This document shows positions 35,935-44,791 of a stretch of 64,000 bases of DNA, piece by piece. The DNA is taken from assembly GCF_041080625.1 (NCBI RefSeq), contig NZ_CP163518.1, positions 10,099,501 to 10,163,500 on the forward strand, read 5' to 3'. The notes beneath the pieces are model-generated. The model saw only the letters and a list, made by a program, of their open reading frames with translations, searched no databases and had not been told where the DNA came from. The first letter of the stretch is position 1, and every line of letters begins with the position of its first letter. A program made the position numbers and the translations under genes. The DNA comes from Streptomyces sp. CG1. Its GTDB lineage: Bacteria > Actinomycetota > Actinomycetes > Streptomycetales > Streptomycetaceae.

Positions 35935-37184
35935 CGGGTCTCGACCGCGACGCCGACGGCTTCGGGCAGCGGCAGCCGGGCCACCACCCGGAAGCCGCCC
36001 CCGGGACGTGGTCCGGCGCTGAACCGGCCGTGCAGCAGGGCGGCCCGCTCCCGCATGCCGACGATGCCGAAGCCGTGGCCCGGGCCGTCCGCGGCGACGC
36101 CGCACCCGTCGTCAACGACCTCCACGGACAACTCCTCGTCCCCGTACTCGACGGCAACCGCGCAGTGGCCGGTGCCGGCATGACGGACCACGTTGGTCAG
36201 CGCCTCCTGCACGATACGGTAGGCCGACAGATCGACGTCGGCCGGCAGGGGCCGCCGCTCCCCGCTGACGCGCACCTCGACTCGTACCCCGGCCTCCGCC
36301 GTGGCCGCCGCCAGTCGCGCGATGTCGGCGAGACCCGGTGAGGGCGTGCGCGGCGGCTGTCCTGCCGTGGATGTGTCCGGCTCGGCCTGACGGAGCGCCA
36401 CCAAGGTGCGGCGCAGGCCGGACAGGGTCTGTCTGCTGGTGCTTTCGATGGCTTGCAGGGCGTCGCGGGCGGCATCGGGTTGTGTGTGGATGACCCGGCT
36501 GCCCACCCCTGCCTGGATCGCGATGATGCCGACGCTGTGCGCGATCATGTCGTGCAACTCCCTTGCGATCCGCAGCCGTTCGGCGGTCACGGCCTCGGCC
36601 ACCTCCTGCGCGCGCAGGGCCACCGTGTGCTCGCGGCGCTCGCGGCTCAGCAGCCCGAGCATGCAGGACCCGGCCATCGCCAGAAGGCCGATCACACTGT
36701 CGACGATCAGGAAGTCCGGGCCGTGTGCGAAGAGGCCGATCGTCACCGTCTGCAGGCCGAAGGCGAGCGACACGGCGACGACGGAGACCCGTCGTGTGCA
36801 GGTGGCGACGAGGTACCCGAGGACGAGGTCCACCGCCAGGTACGACAGGAACTGGCCCTGATAGGACAGGGTCAGGCTCGCACGAGGGGTGCGATGCGGG
36901 ACGACCACCACGGCGGTCGCGCCGAGAAGCGCCAGGACCAGAGCCGTCAGCGGCGCCCGGCGCAGCACCCCGACGAGCAGGCTCACCGCCGGGAGTGACC
37001 CGACGGCGAGCAGGGGGCCCGAGTCCCGAGGCGCGTTCGTCACCAGGAGCAGCAGCAGGAAGACGTACAGCACGCTCCCCGCCCAGGCCGTGACCGTCGC
37101 CCCCGTCACCGCCGTTGGGCCTCTCCGGCGGTCACGTCGCGCCGCGCGGGACAGGCCGGCTGCCGGGTGGTCGGTGGTGGTCAT
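35931..37184 (-). CDS. sensor histidine kinase (HisKA_3 type)
   Basis: A 417-residue membrane sensor. About five hydrophobic helices lie between 30 and 180 with almost no extracellular loop, which suggests it senses a membrane or envelope signal. The phosphoacceptor is H211 in RIARELHDMIAHSVGIIAIQ. The C-terminal HATPase_c has LTNVVRHAGTGHCAVAVEYG, VDDGCGVA and GHGFGIVGMRERAALLHGRF. This is the NarX/DesK-like family common in Streptomyces next to ABC transporters. It forms an operon with the response regulator downstream. Confidence 0.93.
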   Translation of the reverse strand: MTTTDHPAAGLSRAARRDRRRGPTAVTGATVTAWAGSVLYVFLLLLLVTNAPRDSGPLLAVGSLPAVSLLVGVLRRAPLTALVLALLGATAVVVVPHRTPRASLTLSYQGQFLSYLAVDLVLGYLVATCTRRVSVVAVSLAFGLQTVTIGLFAHGPDFLIVDSVIGLLAMAGSCMLGLLSRERREHTVALRAQEVAEAVTAERLRIARELHDMIAHSVGIIAIQAGVGSRVIHTQPDAARDALQAIESTSRQTLSGLRRTLVALRQAEPDTSTAGQPPRTPSPGLADIARLAAATAEAGVRVEVRVSGERRPLPADVDLSAYRIVQEALTNVVRHAGTGHCAVAVEYGDEELSVEVVDDGCGVAADGPGHGFGIVGMRERAALLHGRFSAGPRPGGGFRVVARLPLPEAVGVAVETR

Positions 37185-37316
37185 GCCGTGAGACTAACCA
37201 GCCGTCCGAGACGCCGGCATCAGCCCGGGGACGTACGCCCGTGGGCCGATCCGCCGCTCGCATTGCCGCCCACGGCCCCATGACCGCGCCGGGCACCTCC
37301 CGGCAGCGTTGTCGAC

Positions 37317-38237
37317 GTGATCGAAGTACAGGAACTCACCAAGCGCTACGGCGACAAGACGGCCGTTGACCAGCTGACCTTCACCGTTCGGCCGGGGCAG
37401 GTCACCGGTTTCCTCGGACCCAACGGAGCCGGCAAGACCACCACCCTGAGGATGATCCTGGGTCTGGACAGACCCACCGACGGCGCCGCCACGGTCGGCA
37501 AGACCGACTTCCGTAGCCACCCGCGTGGGCTGCGGCACGTGGGCGCGGTCCTGGACGCCACGCAGGTGCACGGCGGACGCAGCGCGGCGGCCCACCTGTC
37601 CGCCCTGGCCCGCAGCAACGGCATCCCGTCGCGCCGGGCCGGGGAAGTGCTGGAGGAGGTCGGGCTGGCCGAGGCCGCGCGCCGGCGTATCGGCGGCTTC
37701 TCGCTCGGCATGAAGCAACGGCTCGGTATCGCCGCCGCGTTGCTCGGCGATCCACCGGTGCTGATGTTCGACGAGCCCATCAACGGCATGGACCCGGAGG
37801 GTGTTCTCTGGGTACGGCGCCTCTTCCGCCGCCTCGCCGCCGAGGGACGCACGGTCTTCCTCTCCAGTCACCTGATGTCGGAGATGGAGAACACCGCCGA
37901 TCAGCTCGTCGTCATCGGCCGGGGCCGGCTGATCGCCGCCGAGTCACTGCGGGACTTCGCGGCCCGCGGTACACGCCGCGGCATCGTGGTGGGCAGTCCA
38001 CGGTCCGTGGAGCTGGCGGCGGTCCTGGCCGCCGCCGGCGCATCGGTCGAGCCACAGGACCTCGACGGCGCCGGGAGGCTCGCCGTGACCGGATTGCCGG
38101 CGGACCGGATCGGCGAACTCGCCCTGGAACACCGGATCCCGCTGAACGAACTCACCACGAGAACGGCCTCGCTGGAGCAGGCCTTCATGGAACTCACCGC
38201 CGACAGCGTCGAATACCTGGCAGGAAAACCCCGATGA
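37317..38237 (+). CDS. ABC transporter ATP-binding protein
   Basis: A 306-residue ATPase. Walker A GPNGAGKT (34-41), signature FSLGMKQR (variant of LSGGQ), Walker B VLMFDEPINGMDPEG, and switch SSHLMSEM. The layout with a ~90-residue C-terminal extension fits DrrA/BcrA-type multidrug or peptide exporters. GTG 37317 was chosen; no ribosome site is visible and it may be leaderless. Its stop overlaps the permease ATG by 4 bases. It is divergent from the two-component operon, which probably controls it. Confidence 0.93.
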   Translation: MIEVQELTKRYGDKTAVDQLTFTVRPGQVTGFLGPNGAGKTTTLRMILGLDRPTDGAATVGKTDFRSHPRGLRHVGAVLDATQVHGGRSAAAHLSALARSNGIPSRRAGEVLEEVGLAEAARRRIGGFSLGMKQRLGIAAALLGDPPVLMFDEPINGMDPEGVLWVRRLFRRLAAEGRTVFLSSHLMSEMENTADQLVVIGRGRLIAAESLRDFAARGTRRGIVVGSPRSVELAAVLAAAGASVEPQDLDGAGRLAVTGLPADRIGELALEHRIPLNELTTRTASLEQAFMELTADSVEYLAGKPR

Positions 38238-39058
38238 CCCTCACACGCACCTCCCGGGCGCCTGCCCGCTTCGCCGATCTGATCGCCGCCGAGTGGATCA
38301 AAACGCGTTCCCTGCGCTCCACTTGGTGGACGATCGCGCTCACCGGCCTGTTCGTCATCGGTTCCGCCGCCGTCTCGGCACTGGCGGACCACCGCAACCT
38401 GGCGTCCGCCGGCACGAACATGCGCGGGCCCACCGGCTTCCTTCCCTTCGACGCCTTTCCGCAGGCCGGCTACCTGACGCTGATGCTGGTCGCCGGCGGC
38501 GCCGGTGCCATCACGGTCGTGAGCGAGTACAGCAGCGGCCTGATCCGCACCACCACGGTGGCCGTCCCCGCCCGTGGCGCGGTCGTACTGGCCAAGGCGA
38601 CCGTCACGGCCGCACTGTGGACCGCCGTCGGGACAGCCGTCGCCACCGCTTCCTTCCTCGTCTCCCAGGCCATCCTGAACGGACAGCACGCGGGGGTCCC
38701 GCTCACCCACTCCGGTGTGCCGCGGGCGCTCGTGGCATCGGCGCTGCTCGCCCCGGTCTGCGCACTGACCGGGCTCGGCCTGGGCGCCCTGATCCGGCAC
38801 AGCGCGGCGACCATGGCCACCTGCGCCTTCACCCTGCTGATGCTGCCCACCGTCTTCTCGCAGAGCAAACGGTGGTCCGCCGACATCGGCCACGCCATGG
38901 TCGTCACCGCCTGGAAGCGCCTGGTCCAGAACTGGCAGCCCGACCCCGGCTCCCGCATGTTCGCGGCCACGGTCTCCGGTTCCTGGACCGTGTACGCGCT
39001 GTGGCCGCTGATCGCCGTCGCCGTCGCCGTGCTGGTCGTCAGGAATCGGGATGTATGA
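38234..39058 (+). CDS. ABC transporter permease
   Basis: A 274-residue permease with about six hydrophobic segments, starting with an amphipathic N-terminus (FADLIAAEWIKTRSLRSTWW, typical of ABC-2 BcrB-like permeases). Its start overlaps the ATPase gene stop (ATGA), so both are translationally coupled. The pair likely exports a drug or antimicrobial peptide; substrate unknown. Confidence 0.9.
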   Translation: MTLTRTSRAPARFADLIAAEWIKTRSLRSTWWTIALTGLFVIGSAAVSALADHRNLASAGTNMRGPTGFLPFDAFPQAGYLTLMLVAGGAGAITVVSEYSSGLIRTTTVAVPARGAVVLAKATVTAALWTAVGTAVATASFLVSQAILNGQHAGVPLTHSGVPRALVASALLAPVCALTGLGLGALIRHSAATMATCAFTLLMLPTVFSQSKRWSADIGHAMVVTAWKRLVQNWQPDPGSRMFAATVSGSWTVYALWPLIAVAVAVLVVRNRDV

Positions 39059-39239
39059 AAGCCGGTTCCGTGCCGGGAATGCCGGAGAGCCCCGCGTGGT
39101 TACCTCCGCTGTGTGCGGCCCGCCTGCCCGACCGGTGGGGGCCGCAGGCCGCACCGGGAATGTGTGGGCATCCCGCGTTGTTCCATCCGGTGCTGACATG
39201 CCCTGGTCAATCCCGGGGGGTGGGTGAAGGGAGATTCTC

Positions 39240-39404
39240 ATGGCACGCAGCACCCTGCGTCCCGTCGTCAGGCTGAAGTCGACGGCGGGCACCGGCGTCA
39301 CCTACGTGACGCGCAAGAACCGCCAGAGCCACCCCGACCGGCTCGTCCTGCGCAAGTACGACCCGGTCGCCGGCCGGCACGTCCCCTTCCGCGAGGAACG
39401 CTGA
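39240..39404 (+). CDS. rpmG: 50S ribosomal protein L33, zinc-free paralogue
   Basis: A 54-residue L33: [20 protein letters not shown], then [20 protein letters not shown] and [13 protein letters not shown]. It has no cysteine at all, so it is the C-minus form used when zinc is scarce. GGGAGATTCTC lies directly before ATG 39240. It is followed by L31 type B and L36, with no clear Zur-type dyad upstream. Confidence 0.93.
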   Translation: MARSTLRPVVRLKSTAGTGVTYVTRKNRQSHPDRLVLRKYDPVAGRHVPFREER

Positions 39405-39451
39405 ACCACGCCGCCACCCCCTCGGGCGGACGGCCACAAGGAGGCAACCCC

Positions 39452-39712
39452 ATGAGGCCAGGCATCCACCCCGCATCCCGGCCGGTCGTCTTCCGCGACC
39501 GCGCCGCCGGCGCCCTCTTCCTGACCCGTTCGACCGCGACAGCGTCGAAGACGATCGTCTGGGAGGACGGCACCACCTACCCGCTGATCGACGTGGAGAT
39601 CTCGTCGGCCAGCCACCCCTTCTACACCGGCGAGGCGAGGGTCGTGGACACCGCCGGCCGCATCGAACGCTTCGAGCGCCGCTACGCCCGTGACTTCACG
39701 CCCCGCCGCTGA
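39452..39712 (+). CDS. rpmE2: 50S ribosomal protein L31 type B
   Basis: An 86-residue L31[21 protein letters not shown], then [40 protein letters not shown] and [20 protein letters not shown]. It has no CxxC pair, so it is the zinc-independent form. AAGGAGG precedes ATG 39452. It lies 47 bases after L33. Confidence 0.94.
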   Translation: MRPGIHPASRPVVFRDRAAGALFLTRSTATASKTIVWEDGTTYPLIDVEISSASHPFYTGEARVVDTAGRIERFERRYARDFTPRR

Positions 39713-39757
39713 CCGCAGTGAGCTCCTGAGCAGCCCGAGCACGAGGAGAACCCAGCC

Positions 39758-39880
39758 ATGAAGGTGCGCAAGTCCCTGCGCTCGCTGAAGTCCAAGCCCG
39801 GCGCCCAGTTGGTGCGCCGCCGCGGTGTGGTCTTCGTCGTCAACAAGAAGAACCCGTGCTTCAAGGCGCGCCAGGGCTGA
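39758..39880 (+). CDS. rpmJ: 50S ribosomal protein L36, zinc-free paralogue
   Basis: A 40-residue L36: [20 protein letters not shown] then [20 protein letters not shown]. It has only one cysteine, so it cannot form the zinc ribbon of the C-plus form. ACGAGGAGAA precedes ATG 39758. The three ribosomal genes form a probable operon. Confidence 0.94.
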   Translation: MKVRKSLRSLKSKPGAQLVRRRGVVFVVNKKNPCFKARQG

Positions 39881-40032
39881 CGCAGACGGCGCATCGCCGC
39901 GGGGTTCAACTCCCGCCGATTCTGGATGACCTCTTACCGATGTCTTCACGGCCACGCGCGGTCCGCTGCGTACGGTTGCCGTTATGGTGGCCGTCGGCCG
40001 TGACGGCCTTCGAGCAGGTGTGAGGGAAGCGG

Positions 40033-40917
40033 ATGACGGCTGGTCGGCGCGCGGTGCTCGCTGCCATGGCGGGAGGGCTGCTCGCCGGTTGCGCGGGTCC
40101 GAAGAGCGACGGCAGTGCATCCGCCTCCTCCGGTTCGCCGGGCACGGGCGTGGACTCGGCCGTCCCGTCCACCCCCGGCACCGCGCCCTCGGCCACACGG
40201 CCTCCCGTCACCCGCGAGGAGATCGTTGCCCGCTACGGGCGCAGCGTCCCGCACACCTGGGGCTTCGACGCCCCCGGCGTGGTGCACTCCCTGCCGGGGA
40301 CGACCCGCGACATCGCGCTGACCTTCGACGCGTGCGGCGGCCCCGGCGGCAGCGGCTACGACCAGGCGCTCCTCGACTTCCTCCGTGCACGGCACATCCC
40401 GGCGACGCTGTTCATCAACTCCCGCTGGATCGACGCCAATCCGGCGGTGTTCCACCGGCTGGCCACCGATCCGCTGTTCGAGATCGCCAACCACGGCACC
40501 CGGCACCGCCCGCTGTCGGTCACCGGCCGCTCCGCGTACGGCATCCCCGGCACCCGGGGCGCGGGCGAGGTGTACGACGAGATCGCCGGCAACCAGGCGA
40601 AGCTGACCGGCCTGCTGGGCGCCCCGCCGCGCTTCTTCCGGTCCGGCACGGCCTACTGCGACGACGTCGCGGCGCGCATCGTCGGGGACCTAGGGGAACG
40701 TTTCGTAAGCTTCTCGGTCAACGGTGACGGCGGCGCCACGTTCACCGCCGAGCAGGTCCACACCACCGTCGCCTCCGCTGGGGCCGGTTCCATCGTCCTG
40801 TGCCACATGAACCACCCCAAAGGCGGCACCGCCCGGGGTATCGCGAGGGCCGTCCCCCACCTGCTGGCCGCCGGCCACCGCTTCGTCCGTCTCTCGGACG
40901 GCCTGCACAGCGCCTGA
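40033..40917 (+). CDS. polysaccharide deacetylase family lipoprotein
   Basis: A 294-residue exported protein. The start MTAGRRAVLAAMAGGLLAGC combines a twin-Arg and a lipobox (LLAGC, lipidation Cys at 20), so it is a probable Tat/Lgt lipoprotein. A Ser/Pro/Gly linker follows. The NodB domain (about 95-290) has TFDACGG and NHGTRHRPLS (metal Asp and the HxxxxH ligands). It probably removes acetyl groups from peptidoglycan or chitin oligomers at the cell surface. AGGGAAGCGG precedes ATG 40033. It is not linked to the ribosomal genes by function. Confidence 0.9.
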   Translation: MTAGRRAVLAAMAGGLLAGCAGPKSDGSASASSGSPGTGVDSAVPSTPGTAPSATRPPVTREEIVARYGRSVPHTWGFDAPGVVHSLPGTTRDIALTFDACGGPGGSGYDQALLDFLRARHIPATLFINSRWIDANPAVFHRLATDPLFEIANHGTRHRPLSVTGRSAYGIPGTRGAGEVYDEIAGNQAKLTGLLGAPPRFFRSGTAYCDDVAARIVGDLGERFVSFSVNGDGGATFTAEQVHTTVASAGAGSIVLCHMNHPKGGTARGIARAVPHLLAAGHRFVRLSDGLHSA

Positions 40918-41050
40918 ACGCCTTCCTGTGGCGGCACATACTCTGCCGCCTCCCCACTCTCGGCCTCGGCATTTGTGTCGCACCACTCGTCACCGCGTCC
41001 GCCTCGGAGAACAATGTGTCCCAGAGGCAGACCGGCCGCCGGGAGGCGTC

Positions 41051-42502
41051 ATGAGCACATCAGCGGAGCCGCGGGTGACCGGTCTGGAGATCCGGTCCAT
41101 CGACTACGTCCCCCTGGACGAGCGGCACGGCAAACTCTGGCACCTGGGCCCGCTGTGGTTCATGTCCAACGCCCAGATCGCGACCCTGGCCGTCGGGCTG
41201 ATCAGCATCACCGAGGGCGGCAATCTGATCTGGTCCCTGCTGGCCATCGTCGCCGGCACCGTCCTCGGCACCTTCTTCATGGCCTTCCACTCGGCACAGG
41301 GGCCCCAGTTGGGCCTGCCGCAGATGATCCAGTCGCGCCCCCAGTTCGGTTACGTCGGCGCCCTCCTGGTGTGGCTCTTCGCCTATGTGCAGTACGCGGG
41401 GTTCAACGTCTTCAACAGCATCCTCGCCGCCGACTCCCTGCACACCACCCTGCACGGCAGCGTCAAGTTGTGGGTGGTCGTGGTCACCGTGGTCGCGCTC
41501 GTCATCGCGCTGGTGGGCTACGACATCATCCACAAGGCCGAGCGGATCCTGACGTACACCTTCCTGGTCATCTTCGGGATCTTCACCGTCGGTGTCCTCG
41601 TCACCCTGCACTATCCGGCGGGCTCCTTCGACCTCGGCGCCTTCAAGTGGACCCCGTTCCTCGCCCAGTTCGGCGTGGTCGCCGGCTACCAGATCAGCTG
41701 GGCCATCTACGTCTCCGACTACTCCCGCTATCTCCCGCCCGATGTGACGGTCCGCAAGACCTTCTACTGGACGTACTTCGGCTCCGCGCTCGGCGGCATC
41801 TGGCTGATGGTCCTCGGCACGCTGCTGGCCGCCTGGGCGGGCAAGGACTTCGACACGATCACGTCGATCAACGCCGCCGGTGACAAGGTGTTCAGCGGCT
41901 TCGGCGCCATCGTGCTGCTCTTCGCCGCCCTGGGCCTGGTGTCCGTCACCGCGCTGAACATGTACGGCGGCTCGCTGACCCTCATCAGCGGCATCGACTC
42001 GTTCAGGCGGGTGCGGCCGACTCTGGGCGTACGCCTGGTCACCATCGGTCTGACCGCCGCGCTCTCCCTGGTCGGCGCGCTGGCCGCGACCTCCAACTTC
42101 CTGCAGAACTTCAACAACTTCCTGCTGCTGGTGCTCTATCTGTTCATCCCGTGGACCGCGGTGAACCTGATGGACTACTACGTCGTGCGGCGCGGGCACT
42201 ACGCCATCGCGGAGATCTTCAACCCGCGTGGCATCTACGGCCGCTGGGGCTGGCACGGCATCATCGCGTACCTGGTCGGCTTCGCCGTCATGATCCCCTT
42301 CTTCTCCGTCGGCACCCTGTACGTCGGCCCCGCCGCCAAGGCGCTGGGCGGAGCCGACATCTCCCTGTTCATCGGCCTCCCGGTCGCCGCGCTGCTGTAC
42401 TGGTGGCTGACCCGCTCGATCGACGTGGCCGCCGAGACACGAGTTGCCCAGGCCGAGGCGGCCGACCTGGAGCAGGCGGCGCACGAGCACCGCGAGCCCT
42501 GA
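41051..42502 (+). CDS. NCS1-family permease (purine/cytosine-type)
   Basis: A 483-residue transporter with about twelve hydrophobic helices. Family marks: HLGPLWFMSNAQIATLAVGL (helix 1) and GPQLGLPQMIQSRPQFGYVG (the conserved loop after helix 2). A C-terminal charged tail (VAQAEAADLEQAAHEHREP) ends the protein. NCS1 members import nucleobases, allantoin, hydantoins or vitamins; the substrate is unknown. ATG 41051 has CGGGAGGCG upstream. It is convergent with the LysR gene 22 bases away. Confidence 0.92.
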   Translation: MSTSAEPRVTGLEIRSIDYVPLDERHGKLWHLGPLWFMSNAQIATLAVGLISITEGGNLIWSLLAIVAGTVLGTFFMAFHSAQGPQLGLPQMIQSRPQFGYVGALLVWLFAYVQYAGFNVFNSILAADSLHTTLHGSVKLWVVVVTVVALVIALVGYDIIHKAERILTYTFLVIFGIFTVGVLVTLHYPAGSFDLGAFKWTPFLAQFGVVAGYQISWAIYVSDYSRYLPPDVTVRKTFYWTYFGSALGGIWLMVLGTLLAAWAGKDFDTITSINAAGDKVFSGFGAIVLLFAALGLVSVTALNMYGGSLTLISGIDSFRRVRPTLGVRLVTIGLTAALSLVGALAATSNFLQNFNNFLLLVLYLFIPWTAVNLMDYYVVRRGHYAIAEIFNPRGIYGRWGWHGIIAYLVGFAVMIPFFSVGTLYVGPAAKALGGADISLFIGLPVAALLYWWLTRSIDVAAETRVAQAEAADLEQAAHEHREP

Positions 42503-42523
42503 ACACCGAGAAAGCGCACGGCT

Positions 42524-43444
42524 CTACGGCAGCGGGGCACGCAGGGCGACCGCACGCCGGAGCGCGTCCCGGCAGGCGAGGATCGCGGGGTGCCGGCTCC
42601 CGCCCCGGCGTACGACGGTGAAGATGCGGCGGGTGCGCCGGTCGCGGGGGAGCCGCCGTAGAGCCACGCTCGGCGGGCGGCCGTCCCAGACCAGGTCGGG
42701 GAGGAAGGCGGCGGCGTGCTTCTGCTCGACGAGGCGGAGGTGGAGCAGGAGGTCGGTGGTCTCGAACCGTACATCGGGTTCGAAACCGGCGGTGCGGCAC
42801 AGGTTCGTGGCCCAGTGCCGGGCGGCAGTGCCCTCGGGCTCCATCACCCAGGGCCGGTCCGCGAGCGAGCGCAGCACCGCCAACGGGCCCCGGGTGTACG
42901 GCTGTTCGGCGGGCTCGGGCAGCGCGAGCTGCAGGGCGTCGTCCAGCAGGTCCTCCTGCTCCAGTTCGGCAGGCCGCGGACTGGGACTGCCGGGGTACTC
43001 CTCGGCGAGGACCAGGTCGAAGTCGCGGGCCTGCAGGGCGGGCAGCGCGCGCTCCGGCTCCTGCTGGGTGACGTGCACCCGCAGGCGGGGGTGCCGCTCG
43101 CGCAGCAGACCCAGCGCGGCCGGCACCAGGGCCAGGGCGGCGGTCTGGAACGACGCGATGCGCAAGGTGCCCGTGAGATCGGACAGCGATGCGGCGATGT
43201 CCGCCTCGGCCCGCTCCAGGCGCTCCAGGATCGCCTCCGTGTGGGCGACGAGGATCTCGGCCTGCTCGGTCAGCCGCACCCGCCGCCCCACCGGCTCCAG
43301 CAGCGGGACACCGACCTCGGCCTCCAGCTGGGACAGCTGCTGGGAGACGGAGGACGGAGCGTAGGACAGCCCCGCGGCGACGGCCGCCAGGGTGCCGCGG
43401 TGCTTGAGTTCGCGCAGGAGACGCAGCCGGTGCAAGTCGAACAT
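42524..43444 (-). CDS. LysR-family transcriptional regulator
   Basis: A 306-residue regulator. The N-terminal HTH is MFDLHRLRLLRELKHRGTLA and AVAAGLSYAPSSVSQQLSQL (about 1-60). The effector domain follows (TGTLRIASFQTAALALVPAA). ATG 43444 is the natural start; GAGGAGG is upstream. It is divergent from diaminopropionate ammonia-lyase with 113 bases between starts and an inverted repeat GTTTCC/GGAAAC there, so it is likely its regulator. Confidence 0.92.
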   Translation of the reverse strand: MFDLHRLRLLRELKHRGTLAAVAAGLSYAPSSVSQQLSQLEAEVGVPLLEPVGRRVRLTEQAEILVAHTEAILERLERAEADIAASLSDLTGTLRIASFQTAALALVPAALGLLRERHPRLRVHVTQQEPERALPALQARDFDLVLAEEYPGSPSPRPAELEQEDLLDDALQLALPEPAEQPYTRGPLAVLRSLADRPWVMEPEGTAARHWATNLCRTAGFEPDVRFETTDLLLHLRLVEQKHAAAFLPDLVWDGRPPSVALRRLPRDRRTRRIFTVVRRGGSRHPAILACRDALRRAVALRAPLP

Positions 43445-43486
43445 CACCGGCGATCCTCCTCGACGTACAGACCGGTCGATTGATCG

Positions 43487-43514
43487 GTTTCCCCGACGAC
43501 TATAGGTCGGAAAC
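43487..43514. promoter_or_regulatory. inverted repeat between lysR and diaminopropionate ammonia-lyase genes
   Basis: GTTTCC (43487-43492) and GGAAAC (43509-43514) are perfect 6-base arms spaced 16 bases apart, midway between the divergent starts. This fits LysR-type sites, which are often interrupted dyads. The inner bases also pair partly (CCGAC with GTCGG). Confidence 0.5.
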
Positions 43515-43556
43515 ATTCGCTGGACCGATCGTAGAAGGACATCGGACCCTGGTCAT

Positions 43557-44678
43557 GTGCCCGAGAACGCCTCCACCCTCCCGACACCGCCCTGGTCGGT
43601 GCGCCCCGGCGCCCGCGCCTGGCGCTGCGCGCCCGCACCCGCCGAGGTGCGGGACTTCCACGCCGCGCTGCCCGGCTACGCGCCCACCCCGCTGATCGAA
43701 CTCCCCGCGCTGGCCGCAGAGTTGGGGGTCGGGCGAGTCTTCGTGAAAGATGAGTCGTGCCGTCTGGGTCTGCCCGCGTTCAAGGCGCTCGGTGTCTCCT
43801 GGGCGGTGCACCGCCTGCTCGAGGAGCGGGCGGGGAGGGGCGCCGATCCGGGTCCGGTCACCCTGGTGACCGCCACCGAGGGCAACCACGGCCGGGCGGT
43901 GGCCCGCGTGGCACGCCTGCGCGGACAGCGCGCGCACGTCTTCGTCCCCCGGGGAGTGCATCCGCGGGCCGTCGCCGCGATCGTCGGCGAGGGGGCCGAG
44001 GTCACCGCCGTAGCGGGGGCGTACGACGAGGCTGTGCGACGTGCGGCCGAGGCGGCCGCCGTGAGGGACACGGTCCTGGTGCAGGACAGCGCCTGGCCGG
44101 GCTATGAACGGATCCCGGGGTGGATCGTCGAGGGGTACTCGACGCTCTGCGCCGAGATCGACGAGCAGTTGGCGGCCCGGGGCGTGACCGATGGGCCCGG
44201 CCTCGTCTCCATCCCGGTGGGTGTCGGCTCGCTGGCCCAGGCCGTCGTCACCCACTACCGCAGCCGCGACCGCGGATGCGCTCCGGCGCTGCTGGCGGTG
44301 GAACCGGAGGCCGCGGCCTGTGTCCTCGCGGGCCTCGTCCGGGGTGCGGCCGTCAGTGTCCCGACCGGCGAGACCACCATGGCCGGGCTGAACTGCGGCA
44401 CCCCGTCGAGCCTCGCCTGGCCCTGTCTGGAGGGTGGGCTGGATGCCGCTGTCGCCGTCGCGGACTCCGCCGGCGCCCGCGCGGCCGCCGGTCTGGCGGC
44501 GCTCGGCGTCTCCTCGGGCCCCTGCGGCGCGGCCGCACTCGCCGGCCTCCGCACGGTACTCGGCGGCACGGGTGCAGATGAGCGCCGTACGGCACTGGGG
44601 CTCGACGCGACCTCGGTGGTCGTGCTGCTGAACACCGAAGGCCCGTCCGCCAACCCCCTTCAAAGCTCCGGTCAGTGA
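43557..44678 (+). CDS. diaminopropionate ammonia-lyase (PLP)
   Basis: A 373-residue fold type II PLP enzyme that breaks 2,3-diaminopropionate into pyruvate and ammonia. The PLP lysine is K76 in CRLGLPAFKALGVSWAV. The phosphate loop is TEGNHGRAVARVARL. Family signatures are LVQDSAWPGYERIPGWIVEG and METTMAGLNCGTP-like (TTMAGLNCGTPSSLAWPCLE). GTG 43557 is the only sound start. Divergent LysR, LysE exporter and acetate transporter follow, suggesting an amino acid use module. Confidence 0.88.
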   Translation: MPENASTLPTPPWSVRPGARAWRCAPAPAEVRDFHAALPGYAPTPLIELPALAAELGVGRVFVKDESCRLGLPAFKALGVSWAVHRLLEERAGRGADPGPVTLVTATEGNHGRAVARVARLRGQRAHVFVPRGVHPRAVAAIVGEGAEVTAVAGAYDEAVRRAAEAAAVRDTVLVQDSAWPGYERIPGWIVEGYSTLCAEIDEQLAARGVTDGPGLVSIPVGVGSLAQAVVTHYRSRDRGCAPALLAVEPEAAACVLAGLVRGAAVSVPTGETTMAGLNCGTPSSLAWPCLEGGLDAAVAVADSAGARAAAGLAALGVSSGPCGAAALAGLRTVLGGTGADERRTALGLDATSVVVLLNTEGPSANPLQSSGQ

Positions 44679-44791
44679 ACAGTCGACACCTGAGAGATCT
44701 CTGTGTTGAACCACCGCACCCGCATGCCGTCCCCGCATGCCACCGGCCTCATGTCCCCGCAGGTCACCGGGCTCAAGGGGAAGCCGGCAGC

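Noticed and set aside
34061..36181. Open frame of about 700 codons on the minus strand covering araC, the hypothetical gene and the regulator
   Set aside because: It overlaps the well-supported response regulator and kinase genes in another frame and has no recognisable domain.
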